Shown: positions 33,701-42,352 of the stretch, piece by piece
How the letters are laid out: every line of letters begins with the position of its first letter
How positions within the stretch are numbered: position 1 is the stretch's first letter
DNA from: Marinilabiliaceae bacterium
GTDB taxonomy: Bacteria > Bacteroidota > Bacteroidia > Bacteroidales > Marinilabiliaceae
Direction: 5' to 3'
DNA length: 43,309 nucleotides
NCBI GenBank assembly: GCA_027010905.1
Contig: JALVBA010000011.1
Span: 1 to 43,309 of the forward strand
Notes under the pieces: model-generated
Told to the model about the DNA's origin: nothing
Seen by the model: the letters and a program-made list of their open reading frames with translations, nothing else
Database searches by the model: none
Translations under genes and position numbers: made by a program

Positions 33701-36700
33701 TCAGTTCCAAGGGGGAATGTATAAGTCCCGTTTCCTGTAATTAAAATAGACAGTCCTCCATCTGATGCATTAGCATCGGAGAAAATCATCCTGTCTGTCG
33801 CACAAAATGAAGATGCCACGTTTGTAATAGTAGATTTTTTATGTAAATAATCAACTTTTGCATTATATGTCCTTAAATTTAAAGAGCCGTTATAATACCC
33901 AATACGTTTAATATGGACATCATTTGATAAGTATACATACTTTCCATCTTGTGGATTAAGTTTCATATTACCGATTTCTGCTCCGTCTTCAGAATCTATA
34001 TCCGTACCATCTTTTAGCATTATATAGGCAGTTAATGGTGTTGTTCCTGCTTCATACACACCAAAAACACCATTTTTGCTAATGATAACAGGCCCATAAG
34101 TTCTTATGGATTGATGTCTCTGGTTTAATGTTCCACTGTTAATGTCTGTAGTATTTTTAATTAATAACAACTTGTTATTATACTCCTTGGTCAACGAAGT
34201 CAATGTTGGATCTTTATTTGGATCTCCCCGTAATACAATTTCGGAACCTATAGATTTATTAACAGTTAGATTGTTTACATGTAATTCATAACCATCATCA
34301 ACATCATGACCTATATACAGAGTATCACTTCCGGTTCCGTTAAAAGTTAAAGTATTTGGCTTGCCTGAATCATATAGTAAGCCGTAATTATTAGTTCCTT
34401 GCTTCTGGCTGTTTTCTGCAATTGAAAAATCTCCTCCAATTGCTATGTTTTCTCCGTTGTGATTAAGGAAGCAGTTGTCCTCAATAGTTAAGTCATTTAA
34501 CACCACCAGTGGTTGAGCTGTCTGGTTTTCATTGGTTGAACCCACATTTGATGCATCATCTAATATATGATCAGTAGTGCTGTTCAGAGTATTACGTAAA
34601 ATAAGGTTATAAAAAGGAGCCTTTGAATTAATTATAAAAGGATTTGTTGTGCTTTGGATTTCAGCAATAATAGTACCTCCGGTGACATTGACATTCTCGG
34701 GGTCAGAAGCAATAAAAATACCTCCCTGATTATTTCCTGACCCGGTAGAGTTGTAGACGTGGAGAATTCCCCCAGTCATGCTAAACGTATTGCCCGGATA
34801 TGTTAAACAGAAGTGATAATAATCTGCCGTTCCCGTGCTAACAACATTTACCTCACCATCTGATTGGATATAACCTCCAACAGAGACTCCGTCAACTGAA
34901 GTCCTAATCACTCTTGTATTAACGATACCCCCTGAAACTTTAATCAGTCCATTATTCCTTGTTGTAATTCCACTGTTAATCTTTGATTCCAGCAACCCAT
35001 CAGACACCTCGACTGTTCCGTAAGGAACAATTGCATTTCCACTGTTCTTCTGCACAGTACCACCATCAACCCACAACTTAGCACCTGCTGAAATATTGTA
35101 ATTACTGGCAGTATAACTTAATACGGGTACATTAATGTTACTACCTATTCGAACTGTTCCCATTATGAGACCCAACGCATTAGCGTTATCAGTTAGCTGT
35201 GTTACACCTCCATGAGATTGGTTTGCATAACCAAACAGATTAAAATATGAAGAGTTGGAGGCATCAATATTTAAAATATAGGTGGCATCCGAGCCCTTAT
35301 CAATCTCAATACGATAAAAGTTTGTTGTTCCCTCACATGATATATTTTGGTCTGTTGTTGAACTCAGGAAGTTAGCATCTACAATACCATCTGTTGCTTC
35401 TGACGAATAGGCTGCAGAAGATCGATTTGTAAACTTAACCTCTCCCTTATTAGTAAAATCGCCATAAAAATTAAATTGATGGCGGGCATTTGCACTACCG
35501 GTATGTATCAATCCGGTTGTTTCAACATAAACATCACCCTTAACAGTAAGGTCTAAATTTGTTGTGGCAGTATTGTCATTAATCTGAAAAGTCCCTTTAT
35601 TAATTGTAAAATAGCCATTAATAACGTAATCCTTTAGCAGAGTAACCGTCTGGCCTGCATTCATATCTATCTCCATATTGAAGAAAGTGTAGGAGGTATT
35701 CAATGAGTAGCTACTACTTCCGTAGTAGACAACAGTACCCTCATCCTCACCCTCATCAACAAAAGCACTATAATCGACATAGGAGGGGAAATTATCAGCT
35801 GCCATCAGCATTCGTCCTGTTCCTGATATAACGTCAAAAGTGTGACCTGTAGTAGTTCCCAAATCCAATCGTCCATCAACTTTAAGTGACGCGCAATGAA
35901 GGTTGTTAAGATTCATAGTAACCGTTTTTCCGCTCTTAATAATAACAGATTCCGAAACATCCTGAGGATATTCATGAGATGGGTTATTGGGCAGCGCACC
36001 AGAGGGGTCTAATGTCCAGGTATTCCAATCATTCCAGTCACCACTAATTAACGTATACCATGTGCGACCTGCCTCTCCTTCTACTGGACTGTTTGTTTGA
36101 TCAGTTGTTCCGAGTGTATAATAACCATTGGACAGGTCTGTATCTGTTATGTCGAAAGATACTTGATCGGCCTCACCTATTGCAGCAGAAACACCTGAAA
36201 CTATTGAATATGTTCCTGAAGTACCACTCCTGTACAGTAAAACATAGTTAAATATATTTTGCGGATATTTTCCACCGGAGATACCTTCGGGCAAGTCAAA
36301 TATAAGGGTGGCATTTTGAGTGCCTGTTTTCTCAACATACCAGTCACGAGCCCATCGTGCCTCAGTCCCGGAAGGGAGATCGGCTGTTGATCTCGTATTT
36401 GTTGTATTATTATGAGCGAACATTATATAATCACCGGGATTTAATGATGCAACATCTGCATTTACATAAAACCCCACACTTGCCGACTCCAACTGACTAC
36501 CATCTGATTCCTGGCCTACACCGGTTAAATTATCGTTATAAGAAGCATCTCCCGAAGCAAAAACATCATTTGATATTGCTATTCCGTATTTATTCTGCAA
36601 ATAGTTTTCGACAATAGTTCGTTGCGCATCATTAAGGTATGTTGCAAACATTATTACCTCAGCAATATCACCATCAAAAGCCTGGCCATTACTGCCATAG

Positions 36701-37380
36701 TAATCTATCCCATCCTGCTCATGTCCTATAACAAGACATCCATTTCCCGTAATTGATATTCCGGTTCTAAATCCTGTTCTACTATATACATCTGTACCAT
36801 TTTGTATTAAATGTAGCTCCCCATTACTATTTCTCCATTTATGAGTAACAATCTGATAAGATGAACTTTTCAAATCATATGAAGATGATTGATTCGAACC
36901 ACGAATATAAGTTGCTAGATTAGAGCTATTATATAACAAATAATCATTATCCGAGGCAGAAGAAGCATAGGATATAACTCCCTCATTAGCCTCCTCAGTA
37001 TGGTAAATAATAATGGCTGTAACTTCACTACTAATAAAGCTATTAACAGGATTATAAATTAAAGATGTTCCATGGACTCCAACCGAATGGCTAAACGTAA
37101 CAACAGGTAGAGAATTTACCTGATTTAAAGTAAAGACAGGATCCCCAATGTTTGTATTATCAGAAGATCTTAAATCATTCCCATTACCCGAACTGTCCGG
37201 CCAAGCAGATACTGAAGTTCCTCCACTCAAACTCAAATCATCAGCCCTAAGCCAAAGAACATTCTCCGGTTGTCCGTTGCTACCATCCTTATTCCCAATA
37301 CCTCCGGGACCGGTTTGCGCATTTACCAACCCAAAACCTGCAAAAAACAGAATCAAGAACAGCGCATATATATTTTTCAT
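27766..37380 (-). CDS. Giant (about 3204 aa) secreted protein: LamG-like N-terminal domain, beta-strand repeats, C-terminal T9SS-type sorting domain
   Basis: Start set at the internal ATG (37380), giving signal MKNIYALFLILFFAGFGLVNA. ENVLWLRADDLSLSGGTSVSAWPDSSGNGNDL lectin-like start; repeats; C-terminus GIIRLFNASGRMLKEFNLTDIKTTIDLPEAYGVYVITVSTDDMVVTGKVTRVK. Confidence 0.9.
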   Translation of the reverse strand: MKNIYALFLILFFAGFGLVNAQTGPGGIGNKDGSNGQPENVLWLRADDLSLSGGTSVSAWPDSSGNGNDLRSSDNTNIGDPVFTLNQVNSLPVVTFSHSVGVHGTSLIYNPVNSFISSEVTAIIIYHTEEANEGVISYASSASDNDYLLYNSSNLATYIRGSNQSSSYDLKSSSYQIVTHKWRNSNGELHLIQNGTDVYSRTGFRTGISITGNGCLVIGHEQDGIDYYGSNGQAFDGDIAEVIMFATYLNDAQRTIVENYLQNKYGIAISNDVFASGDASYNDNLTGVGQESDGSQLESASVGFYVNADVASLNPGDYIMFAHNNTTNTRSTADLPSGTEARWARDWYVEKTGTQNATLIFDLPEGISGGKYPQNIFNYVLLYRSGTSGTYSIVSGVSAAIGEADQVSFDITDTDLSNGYYTLGTTDQTNSPVEGEAGRTWYTLISGDWNDWNTWTLDPSGALPNNPSHEYPQDVSESVIIKSGKTVTMNLNNLHCASLKVDGRLDLGTTTGHTFDVISGTGRMLMAADNFPSYVDYSAFVDEGEDEGTVVYYGSSSYSLNTSYTFFNMEIDMNAGQTVTLLKDYVINGYFTINKGTFQINDNTATTNLDLTVKGDVYVETTGLIHTGSANARHQFNFYGDFTNKGEVKFTNRSSAAYSSEATDGIVDANFLSSTTDQNISCEGTTNFYRIEIDKGSDATYILNIDASNSSYFNLFGYANQSHGGVTQLTDNANALGLIMGTVRIGSNINVPVLSYTASNYNISAGAKLWVDGGTVQKNSGNAIVPYGTVEVSDGLLESKINSGITTRNNGLIKVSGGIVNTRVIRTSVDGVSVGGYIQSDGEVNVVSTGTADYYHFCLTYPGNTFSMTGGILHVYNSTGSGNNQGGIFIASDPENVNVTGGTIIAEIQSTTNPFIINSKAPFYNLILRNTLNSTTDHILDDASNVGSTNENQTAQPLVVLNDLTIEDNCFLNHNGENIAIGGDFSIAENSQKQGTNNYGLLYDSGKPNTLTFNGTGSDTLYIGHDVDDGYELHVNNLTVNKSIGSEIVLRGDPNKDPTLTSLTKEYNNKLLLIKNTTDINSGTLNQRHQSIRTYGPVIISKNGVFGVYEAGTTPLTAYIMLKDGTDIDSEDGAEIGNMKLNPQDGKYVYLSNDVHIKRIGYYNGSLNLRTYNAKVDYLHKKSTITNVASSFCATDRMIFSDANASDGGLSILITGNGTYTFPLGTETTTTRYTYAELTVSNFVDSGYVTIRPVDGELKTTDLSGDDLLSYYWRVGYEGFANLPGVKYVFKYSGSDIEAGDNENNYYPGKVLDGDGYIRSYEQKSNIVKNKNLIKFNDTGGTSGNTGSGFILEKANYTAGATNRFSGTVKKYYTHNTSGNRDWNVTGNWDVDTPGSTTHALPTDGSIVFIRTSCRVNIKDYNIADVAEVNFTFDPAVDGDATTESVPRLQFWKGRTYNIGKVSGVGMVSLNNGGGPTVNADWGEFANNEYSYLMYWGGNVTHTDIIQPCPSLMMEGSTQKINQDITINNDMILQSSTNFTPLQDMLIKRNLYTGAYSGGTMHFPESGSPVTVTVEGDVDYSYLRTSTPRRIIVDNSGNSIEHKLIVKGDINQGSNNSYTLDLFSVQGQTNVILELAGDESGEYYRTSTSVPDLYRVVMNKGSNQDTTFTFSDSFSLNGVTSGVGVVKAIELQSGILVLDDAAINIDLTTGDDDFEIPSTASLEVKQGTVNASGGSGILLDGKLKVSGGTVDMSGGDNYIRYFASGSATIEVTGGTLKVGSQIRRGTTSTEGMLTYIQSGGSVEVGADAAGTASRGIFEILNAGSSFTHSGGSFTLINDLRSNPTSASMYFDPETVSLGTGTTITFGNMSTTSGDFTLYAGETLENITINHSGTNLTLSVVPCTINEDLNIDTGTTFDANGLVLNMKGDFINSGTFTASGNNTYFSGTLDQTITGATEFYNLYKDQSNKLTLADDITVTRELHLGFGTFDDGGNDLFAQGDMYIDITTTSGALNDGIIASGTSRQNLYGNPVLAKFKTDNISGISVPTGNVITITDELKLSKGIFDIGQNLMTLTKDADIIETSPFSETNMVQTNISFTDAGIKKYFPVISSATTFVYPMGSGGKYTPVTLNISNSATDNTYVRVKAANEIHPSITTTNGDPDNVLKYYWILDASNASGFTGEAVMQAYSGDVQLTGLNTAADYITARLLSRSSGNWDKYLTSDFEEGTSKLTFTFTNTDDVGIDGDYTAGVDVAIPDQVALYTSTKDGDWTDQTVWSPQSPAGGPRGARVLIKHAVTTPSNYIMSYASEIDNGGKLNVNSTYGHRLGNVSGNGTLYMERGDIPAGDYTDFFAATGGTVEYGGTTNYDILSEMPEVNNIIVSGTGDRRLPNIEVQLLGDLTINGPDLINEQVQKLDIKKDINYTSGSYTSKTGLNAIVNMNGSSRQSINGPGSFTGTNSFYNFEINNASGITLNTDIEIDNNMTFGTGVIFSSSTNTITITNTSNTCVTGGKNTSYVEGPLRKAINNSDYFVFPIGDALRYGEIRADVDGSSGGIWEAEYYNHSPGDDSMDPATIDGSGNLAYVSHGEYWRVEAPATTNTANLTMRWDSNSGVNPNSDFTVARWKDLATDAWSEVSTGTVSGTSSSGTTNLLSNLTFGFNGSDNSHYITFGTITIPAYSWLGTTSDWFTASNWGGGVLPDASSNITIAVVANNPVISNSVIAQVNDLTIESGATLTLESGARMTVNGDLVTNDGLTIENSVASPTSLINLGSVTGDVTVEWTYPDNRYMYVGHSVDGVKFSDYSSTFTTPGTDLWLYRWPNSWTRITTDVSGSNGLSGTEMDKLEGYAVKSKEGTSTQVISYSGALHYGTYSSTYDGYKLIANPYQAYIDMEDLVSNIGTADPSVWTSTNVSGELAYATYNISSNAGVNGGTRYIAPGQSFWIEHTANSTLTISPSLRTFNDRTALKGVPLSQDNELRLTMNSDGLSDEILLLFRPEGTVNEVIEYDSKKRMGSAEYIPNIYALKGAEKVVIGAYPEAGMIDTVKLGYKFSQVKEISLRATNINQFGAMDNVYLFDKLTDVEVNLRDTPEYTFTSTAGEDADRFEIYFTHVATAIDDIDNGSAIGDGINIYGTGQKGFVKVTEDILANSKGKGIIRLFNASGRMLKEFNLTDIKTTIDLPEAYGVYVITVSTDDMVVTGKVTRVK

Positions 37381-37934
37381 AATCATAAATTCTATAGAGC
37401 TATAAATAACAACTTTCATATTTATACGTGAACAATGCAAAAAGTTACACCTACTTTGACCAATGAATCAACACTTTAGACTAAACTAGGATAGTTTAAC
37501 ATTAACATAACTCCAAATATGCACATTCAATAGCAAAACAACCAAAAAAAACAACAATTAACTATTTATAACACAACTATATTTGATGATTTGTTCAAAA
37601 TATTGGATAAAAAAAGAAAACGGCTCTATCTCCAACCCTTTCCCTAGAGAGGACAGTGGTATTTACCTTTTTTCGGGAGCACTACGTTCTTGATACTTTA
37701 TGTTCTCAATGCCCATTATCTGCCACATGTTAAGACCAAGGCAACCGGTCTCATTGTTCATTGTCAATATCACATTCTCTAAAATTCAGAATACCTTATT
37801 ATTGTATTCCGGGTTCATGTAAATCTCCTTTAATGCCAAACACAAGCCCGGCAGTGCTCCGCTCCTTATTTGATGTGGAGATTTATGAATCTTCAAGGTT
37901 TGTAATATTTATTTTAACAACCAACTTTCCAACC

Positions 37935-38993
37935 TCAAACAATCCCTCCACCAACAACCATATCCTTATAGTAGAACACAAGTGATTGTCCCGGGGTAAT
38001 TGCCCAAACAGGCGTTTTGAAAGTAACTATAAGTGTATGGTTCTTTACCTTAATATTGCCATAGTAACCCGGTGAGCTGTCGATGCCTCTGATGCGAATA
38101 AATACCTCTCTCTCCTCCCATAGTGATTTGTTGGGTGTGATACGAAAAGTGGGTAGCGTGACAGTTTTTGAGTAGAGCTCGTCACGATGTCCGGTTATCA
38201 AGCGGTTGTTCTCTGCATCAATATTTATGACGCAATGGCTTGGTGGGATATTTTCGATATACCTTTTTTGTCCGATAGTGTAAAATGGAAATCCGATATG
38301 CTGTCCAATCACATTGTTGTTATTGTCAGTGATATTACCGGGCTGAATAGCAGGATGGTTGGCAGGCAGATTCTTTTTCAGGTATATGCGATAATCTTTG
38401 TTTTGCAGGAAGCACACTCCCATACTCTCCTTCTTTCCTGTAGTGGAAAGAAAGCCGTAATTCTCAGCTATCTTTTTTATATCTGTTTTATGATGTTCGC
38501 CAAGTGGAAAGATTGCTTTTTTAAGAATGTCCTGTCCAAGATTCCAAAGGTAGTACGATTGCTCTTTAGCCGGGTCTATACCCTTCTGAATGTAGAAGTA
38601 GCCATTGAGTTCAGCTTTTTTAACATAGTGCCCTGTAGAGATGTAATCAGCACCAAACTTCACGGAGAGGTCGTAAAGGAATCTCCATTTTATAACTTCA
38701 TTACATCTGATGCATGGGTTTGGAGTTTCACCTTTCAGGTAGCTGTTAACAAAGTAATCAATCACGTTGTGTTTAAACTCTTTCCGGCTGTCGATAACAT
38801 GGTGTTCGATGCCTAGCTTCTTTGCAAGCTTTTTAGCGGATTTGATTCCGGGCAGCTCCTCTTCTCCGGAATGGGTAAGTAGGGTGATTCCAATAACTTC
38901 AAAACCATGTTCCTGAAGTAATGTTGCCGCAACAGAACTGTCTATCCCACCACTCATACCAAGAAGAACAGTATCTTTAATATTGTTGATCAT
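37935..38993 (-). CDS. mnmA: tRNA-specific 2-thiouridylase MnmA
   Basis: LGMSGGIDSSVAATLL, TPNPCIRCNEVIKW, STGHYVK, SMGVCFLQNKDY, HIGFPFYTIGQKR. Confidence 0.95.
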   Translation of the reverse strand: MINNIKDTVLLGMSGGIDSSVAATLLQEHGFEVIGITLLTHSGEEELPGIKSAKKLAKKLGIEHHVIDSRKEFKHNVIDYFVNSYLKGETPNPCIRCNEVIKWRFLYDLSVKFGADYISTGHYVKKAELNGYFYIQKGIDPAKEQSYYLWNLGQDILKKAIFPLGEHHKTDIKKIAENYGFLSTTGKKESMGVCFLQNKDYRIYLKKNLPANHPAIQPGNITDNNNNVIGQHIGFPFYTIGQKRYIENIPPSHCVINIDAENNRLITGHRDELYSKTVTLPTFRITPNKSLWEEREVFIRIRGIDSSPGYYGNIKVKNHTLIVTFKTPVWAITPGQSLVFYYKDMVVGGGIV

Positions 38994-39062
38994 CCACTAA
39001 TTTTAGTAATTTACACGAACTTTATTCTCCTCCCCACCACGGCGGGGAAATCGGTAGGGTTC

Positions 39063-39851
39063 TTATTTACCCTTCGGCTCATTCAAATTACCCCTTACTT
39101 TAGCAAGGAACTTTTTCATCCCTTCACTATCCTTGTTTTTAATAAGTTCGAGCAAGTGTTTAAGCTGGAATCTTATGTCCTCCACCTGATCGTATGTGTA
39201 TGGGTTGAAGAGTATCTCTGTAAGCAGAAAATCATCCTCAGACAACAAACCTTTGGCGATATTCATGTGCTTGTTAAAAGTTGTTCCTGGAGCTTTCTGA
39301 TGTTTCATCACTGCTGCAAAGACCAATGATGAAGAGAATGGGATTGACAATGAGTATGCAATTGTTTCATCATGCTTATCAAAAGAGTAATCGTGTATGT
39401 TCAATCCTAACGAGCTGTAGAAGTCCTTAAAAAAAGCTTTACCCAGATGGTCTGATTCTCTAATGATAATTGCATGGTGCTGCTGAAGCTCTTTCAGGTT
39501 GGCAAAGGTTGGTCCGAACATGGGGTGTGTGGATACAAATCGTTTGCCACTTTTCAGATAAAACTCTTTCAATCCTGTTTTCACTGAAGCAATATCAGAT
39601 AGGATACATGTATCTGACAGGTAGGGAAGTACCTCTTCGAAAGACTTTATAGTGTATTTAAGGTTAACGGCATTTATCAACAGTTCGGGATTGAAATCCT
39701 TAATCTGCTCTTTTTGTGTTAACCGCTGGGTGTTAAAGACAAACTTAAGTTTTTCAATATCCGGGTCGTAAATAGCTACATCATGACTTAGGCACAATGC
39801 ATCAGTTAACCAGACTCCCATTTTCCCCGCTCCGAGAATACAAATTTTCAT
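39063..39851 (-). CDS. tyrA: Prephenate dehydrogenase
   Basis: MKICILGAGKMGVWL Rossmann start; SDIASVKTGL, STHPMFGPT; located in an aromatic biosynthesis cluster. Confidence 0.88.
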   Translation of the reverse strand: MKICILGAGKMGVWLTDALCLSHDVAIYDPDIEKLKFVFNTQRLTQKEQIKDFNPELLINAVNLKYTIKSFEEVLPYLSDTCILSDIASVKTGLKEFYLKSGKRFVSTHPMFGPTFANLKELQQHHAIIIRESDHLGKAFFKDFYSSLGLNIHDYSFDKHDETIAYSLSIPFSSSLVFAAVMKHQKAPGTTFNKHMNIAKGLLSEDDFLLTEILFNPYTYDQVEDIRFQLKHLLELIKNKDSEGMKKFLAKVRGNLNEPKGK

Positions 39852-39905
39852 AGTAAAAAATAAGCCCCTCTCTATCCCCCCTGTGGGGGGAAGAAAAGGA
39901 TATGA

Positions 39906-41009
39906 TTATTGTTTCTTCTTTTTCAATTCTTTATTCATCAACTCATTCTGGCAATGTATTGACTCTTCGTGAATGCTCTCATAGATATCAATTACAAAGT
40001 CCGGATTAAGACCCTTTTCAATCGCTGTTGCTTTCCGTTTCGTTAGAATCTCATCGTAACGGCGAGTCTGCAGAATAGTAATGTTATTTTTGAGTTTGTA
40101 TTTTCCTATTGCTTCTGATATCTTCATCCTCTCCTTCAGAAGATCCAAAAGTTTATTATCAAGTGTGTCAATCTCAGTACGCAGGTTATCAAGAGTAACA
40201 CGCGGAACATCTACAATCTTCGATTTACGCAGAACAATACTGTCAATCATATCTTTTAATGCATCCGGTGTAAGCTGCTGTGCTGCATCACTCCATGCCT
40301 TTTCAGGGTTGATATGCGACTCCACAATTAAACCGTCAAAGTTTAAGTCCATTGCCTCCTGCGACACCTCTTTCAGCAACTCACGTTTTCCAGAGATATG
40401 GCTGGGATCGTTGATGATTGGCATGTTCGGGATACGACGTCTCAGCTCAATAGGAATCTGCCAGTGTGGGGAGTTACGGTATTTTGGATCGTCGAATGAT
40501 GAGAATCCTCTGTGGATAGCACCAATCTTTTTAATACCTGCCTGATTGATTCTCTCAATTGCTCCAATCCACAGCTCAATATCGGGGTTTACCGGATTTT
40601 TAATTAGCACCGGTATGTCAATGCCTTTCAGTGCATCAGCAATCTCCTGAACGGCAAATGGGTTTGCGGTTGTGCGGGCTCCAATCCACAGTACATCTAC
40701 CCCGAATTTGAGAGCCTCGTACACATGATTTGTGTTTGCTACCTCAACGCAAACAAACATCCCAGTCTCCTCTTTAACTCTCTTAAGCCAAGGTAATCCC
40801 AATGTTCCCACACCTTCAAAAGCGCCGGGTCGGGTACGTGGTTTCCATATTCCTGCTCTGAAAAGTTTATACCCATGTTTTGATAACTCTTTTGCTGTGG
40901 CAAGTGTTTGCTCTTCAGTTTCCGCACTACATGGACCTGAGATAAGAAACGGGCGTTTTAATTCCAATCCGGGTAGCGAAATAGGTTCTAAATCTAAATT
41001 GTAACTCAT
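39906..41009 (-). CDS. Bifunctional 3-deoxy-7-phosphoheptulonate synthase / chorismate mutase
   Basis: ISGPCSAETEEQ, FRAGIWKPRTRPGAFEGVG, GAIHRGFS, NDPSHISGKR (DAHP synthase); LRTEIDTLDNKLLDLLKERMKISEAIGKYK (chorismate mutase). Confidence 0.94.
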   Translation of the reverse strand: MSYNLDLEPISLPGLELKRPFLISGPCSAETEEQTLATAKELSKHGYKLFRAGIWKPRTRPGAFEGVGTLGLPWLKRVKEETGMFVCVEVANTNHVYEALKFGVDVLWIGARTTANPFAVQEIADALKGIDIPVLIKNPVNPDIELWIGAIERINQAGIKKIGAIHRGFSSFDDPKYRNSPHWQIPIELRRRIPNMPIINDPSHISGKRELLKEVSQEAMDLNFDGLIVESHINPEKAWSDAAQQLTPDALKDMIDSIVLRKSKIVDVPRVTLDNLRTEIDTLDNKLLDLLKERMKISEAIGKYKLKNNITILQTRRYDEILTKRKATAIEKGLNPDFVIDIYESIHEESIHCQNELMNKELKKKKQ

Positions 41010-41084
41010 GGCTATTTTGTTTATTTGTTTATTTGAGGAATTGGTTTTTTGTTGAAATATTCAATTAAAAATTCCTTTAATTCC

Positions 41085-42242
41085 TCAGTTTATTTTTTTA
41101 ATTCTATCTAATGCTTTGTTTAATATATTTTCGTTTGAACACAACGAGATGCGAATATACTCTTCCCCCATATCTCCAAATATAAATCCGGGGGTAATAA
41201 ATACATGGCTTCTGTTTAATATCTCATCCGAGAGCATTTTACCACTCTTGTGTTTGCCTGGTATTTTAGCCCAAACAAACATTCCTGTTTGGTTCTTGTC
41301 GTAGCTACACTCAAGAGTATCCAATATCTTCCAAACAATTCTCCGTCGGCTTAAATACTCTTTGTTAACAGATGTATACCAGGAGCTGTCAAGCTCCAGA
41401 GCTTTGGCAGCTGCAAGCTGTAGTGGCTTAAACATGCCGGAGTCCATATTACTTTTTACCCGCAGAATATAACTTATTATTTCAGGACTCGAAGCAACCA
41501 TTCCGATACGCCAGCCGGCCATATTGTGTGATTTACTCAACGAGTTAAGTTCAAGAGCTGTCTCCTTTGCACCTTCAATCTGTAGTATGCTCCTTTGCGT
41601 ATCGTTAAGTATAAAACTGTACGGATTATCGTTGCAGATAAGTATGTTATGTTTTTTGCCGAACTTAATAATCTTTTCAAAGAAGTTGAGGGTGGCATTT
41701 GCGCCTGATGGCATATTAGGATAGTTTATCCACATCAGTTTCACAGATGATAAATCCTCTTTTTCCAACTCCTCAAAATCGGGTAACCACCCATCTTTTT
41801 CCGTCAGGTTATATTTTATGATATTAGCCCCTACCAGTTTACTTACCGACGAATATGTTGGATAGCCAGGATTTGGTACAAGTACTCCATCCCCCAGATT
41901 AAGAAATGCCATGGATATATGCATTATCCCCTCCTTTGAACCAATGAGCGGAAGCACTTCATTGCCCGCTTCGAGAGATACATTGTAATACTTTTTATAC
42001 CAGTTGGTAAATGCACTACGTAACTCAGGAATCCCAATGTAACTCTGGTATCCGTGATTACTAGGTGATGCAGCCTGAAGATGCAGCGCTTCTAGTACTT
42101 CGGTAGCAGGAGGTAAGTCAGGATTGCCAATACCAAGATTTATGACATCAACTCCCGCCTGACGCATCTTCTCTATCTCTTTTAGTTTAACAGAGAAATA
42201 GTACTCCTTTACTTCACTTATTCTGTCTGCAGGTGTTATCAT
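41085..42242 (-). CDS. PLP-dependent aminotransferase (class I/II)
   Basis: INLGIGNPDLPP, NPGYPTY, WINYPNMPSGA, CNDNPYS, NSLSKSHNMAGWRIG. Confidence 0.93.
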   Translation of the reverse strand: MITPADRISEVKEYYFSVKLKEIEKMRQAGVDVINLGIGNPDLPPATEVLEALHLQAASPSNHGYQSYIGIPELRSAFTNWYKKYYNVSLEAGNEVLPLIGSKEGIMHISMAFLNLGDGVLVPNPGYPTYSSVSKLVGANIIKYNLTEKDGWLPDFEELEKEDLSSVKLMWINYPNMPSGANATLNFFEKIIKFGKKHNILICNDNPYSFILNDTQRSILQIEGAKETALELNSLSKSHNMAGWRIGMVASSPEIISYILRVKSNMDSGMFKPLQLAAAKALELDSSWYTSVNKEYLSRRRIVWKILDTLECSYDKNQTGMFVWAKIPGKHKSGKMLSDEILNRSHVFITPGFIFGDMGEEYIRISLCSNENILNKALDRIKKIN

Positions 42243-42352
42243 TTTTAAAGTGTTTCTAGTTTTTAGTTTCTTGTTTCGGGTTTCTTGTTCCGAGTTATTA
42301 TATTACCTTCTAATGCTGCTTTTGACACTTTAACGCTCAGTTCACTCACTGC

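Noticed and set aside
13640-37380. Possible CRISPR or DNA tandem-repeat array in the giant genes
   Set aside because: Repeats are conserved at protein level only, with variable DNA spacing and no constant direct repeat or unique spacer pattern.
37381-37934. Possible small ORF 37761-37985 next to mnmA
   Set aside because: Overlaps the mnmA 3' end in antisense and has no recognisable domain.
38187-38816. 209-aa plus-strand ORF opposite mnmA
   Set aside because: Entirely antisense to a well-supported mnmA gene; Cys/Ile/Phe-rich translation without domain.
40081-40545. 154-aa plus-strand ORF opposite DAHP synthase/chorismate mutase
   Set aside because: Antisense to a strongly supported enzyme gene.
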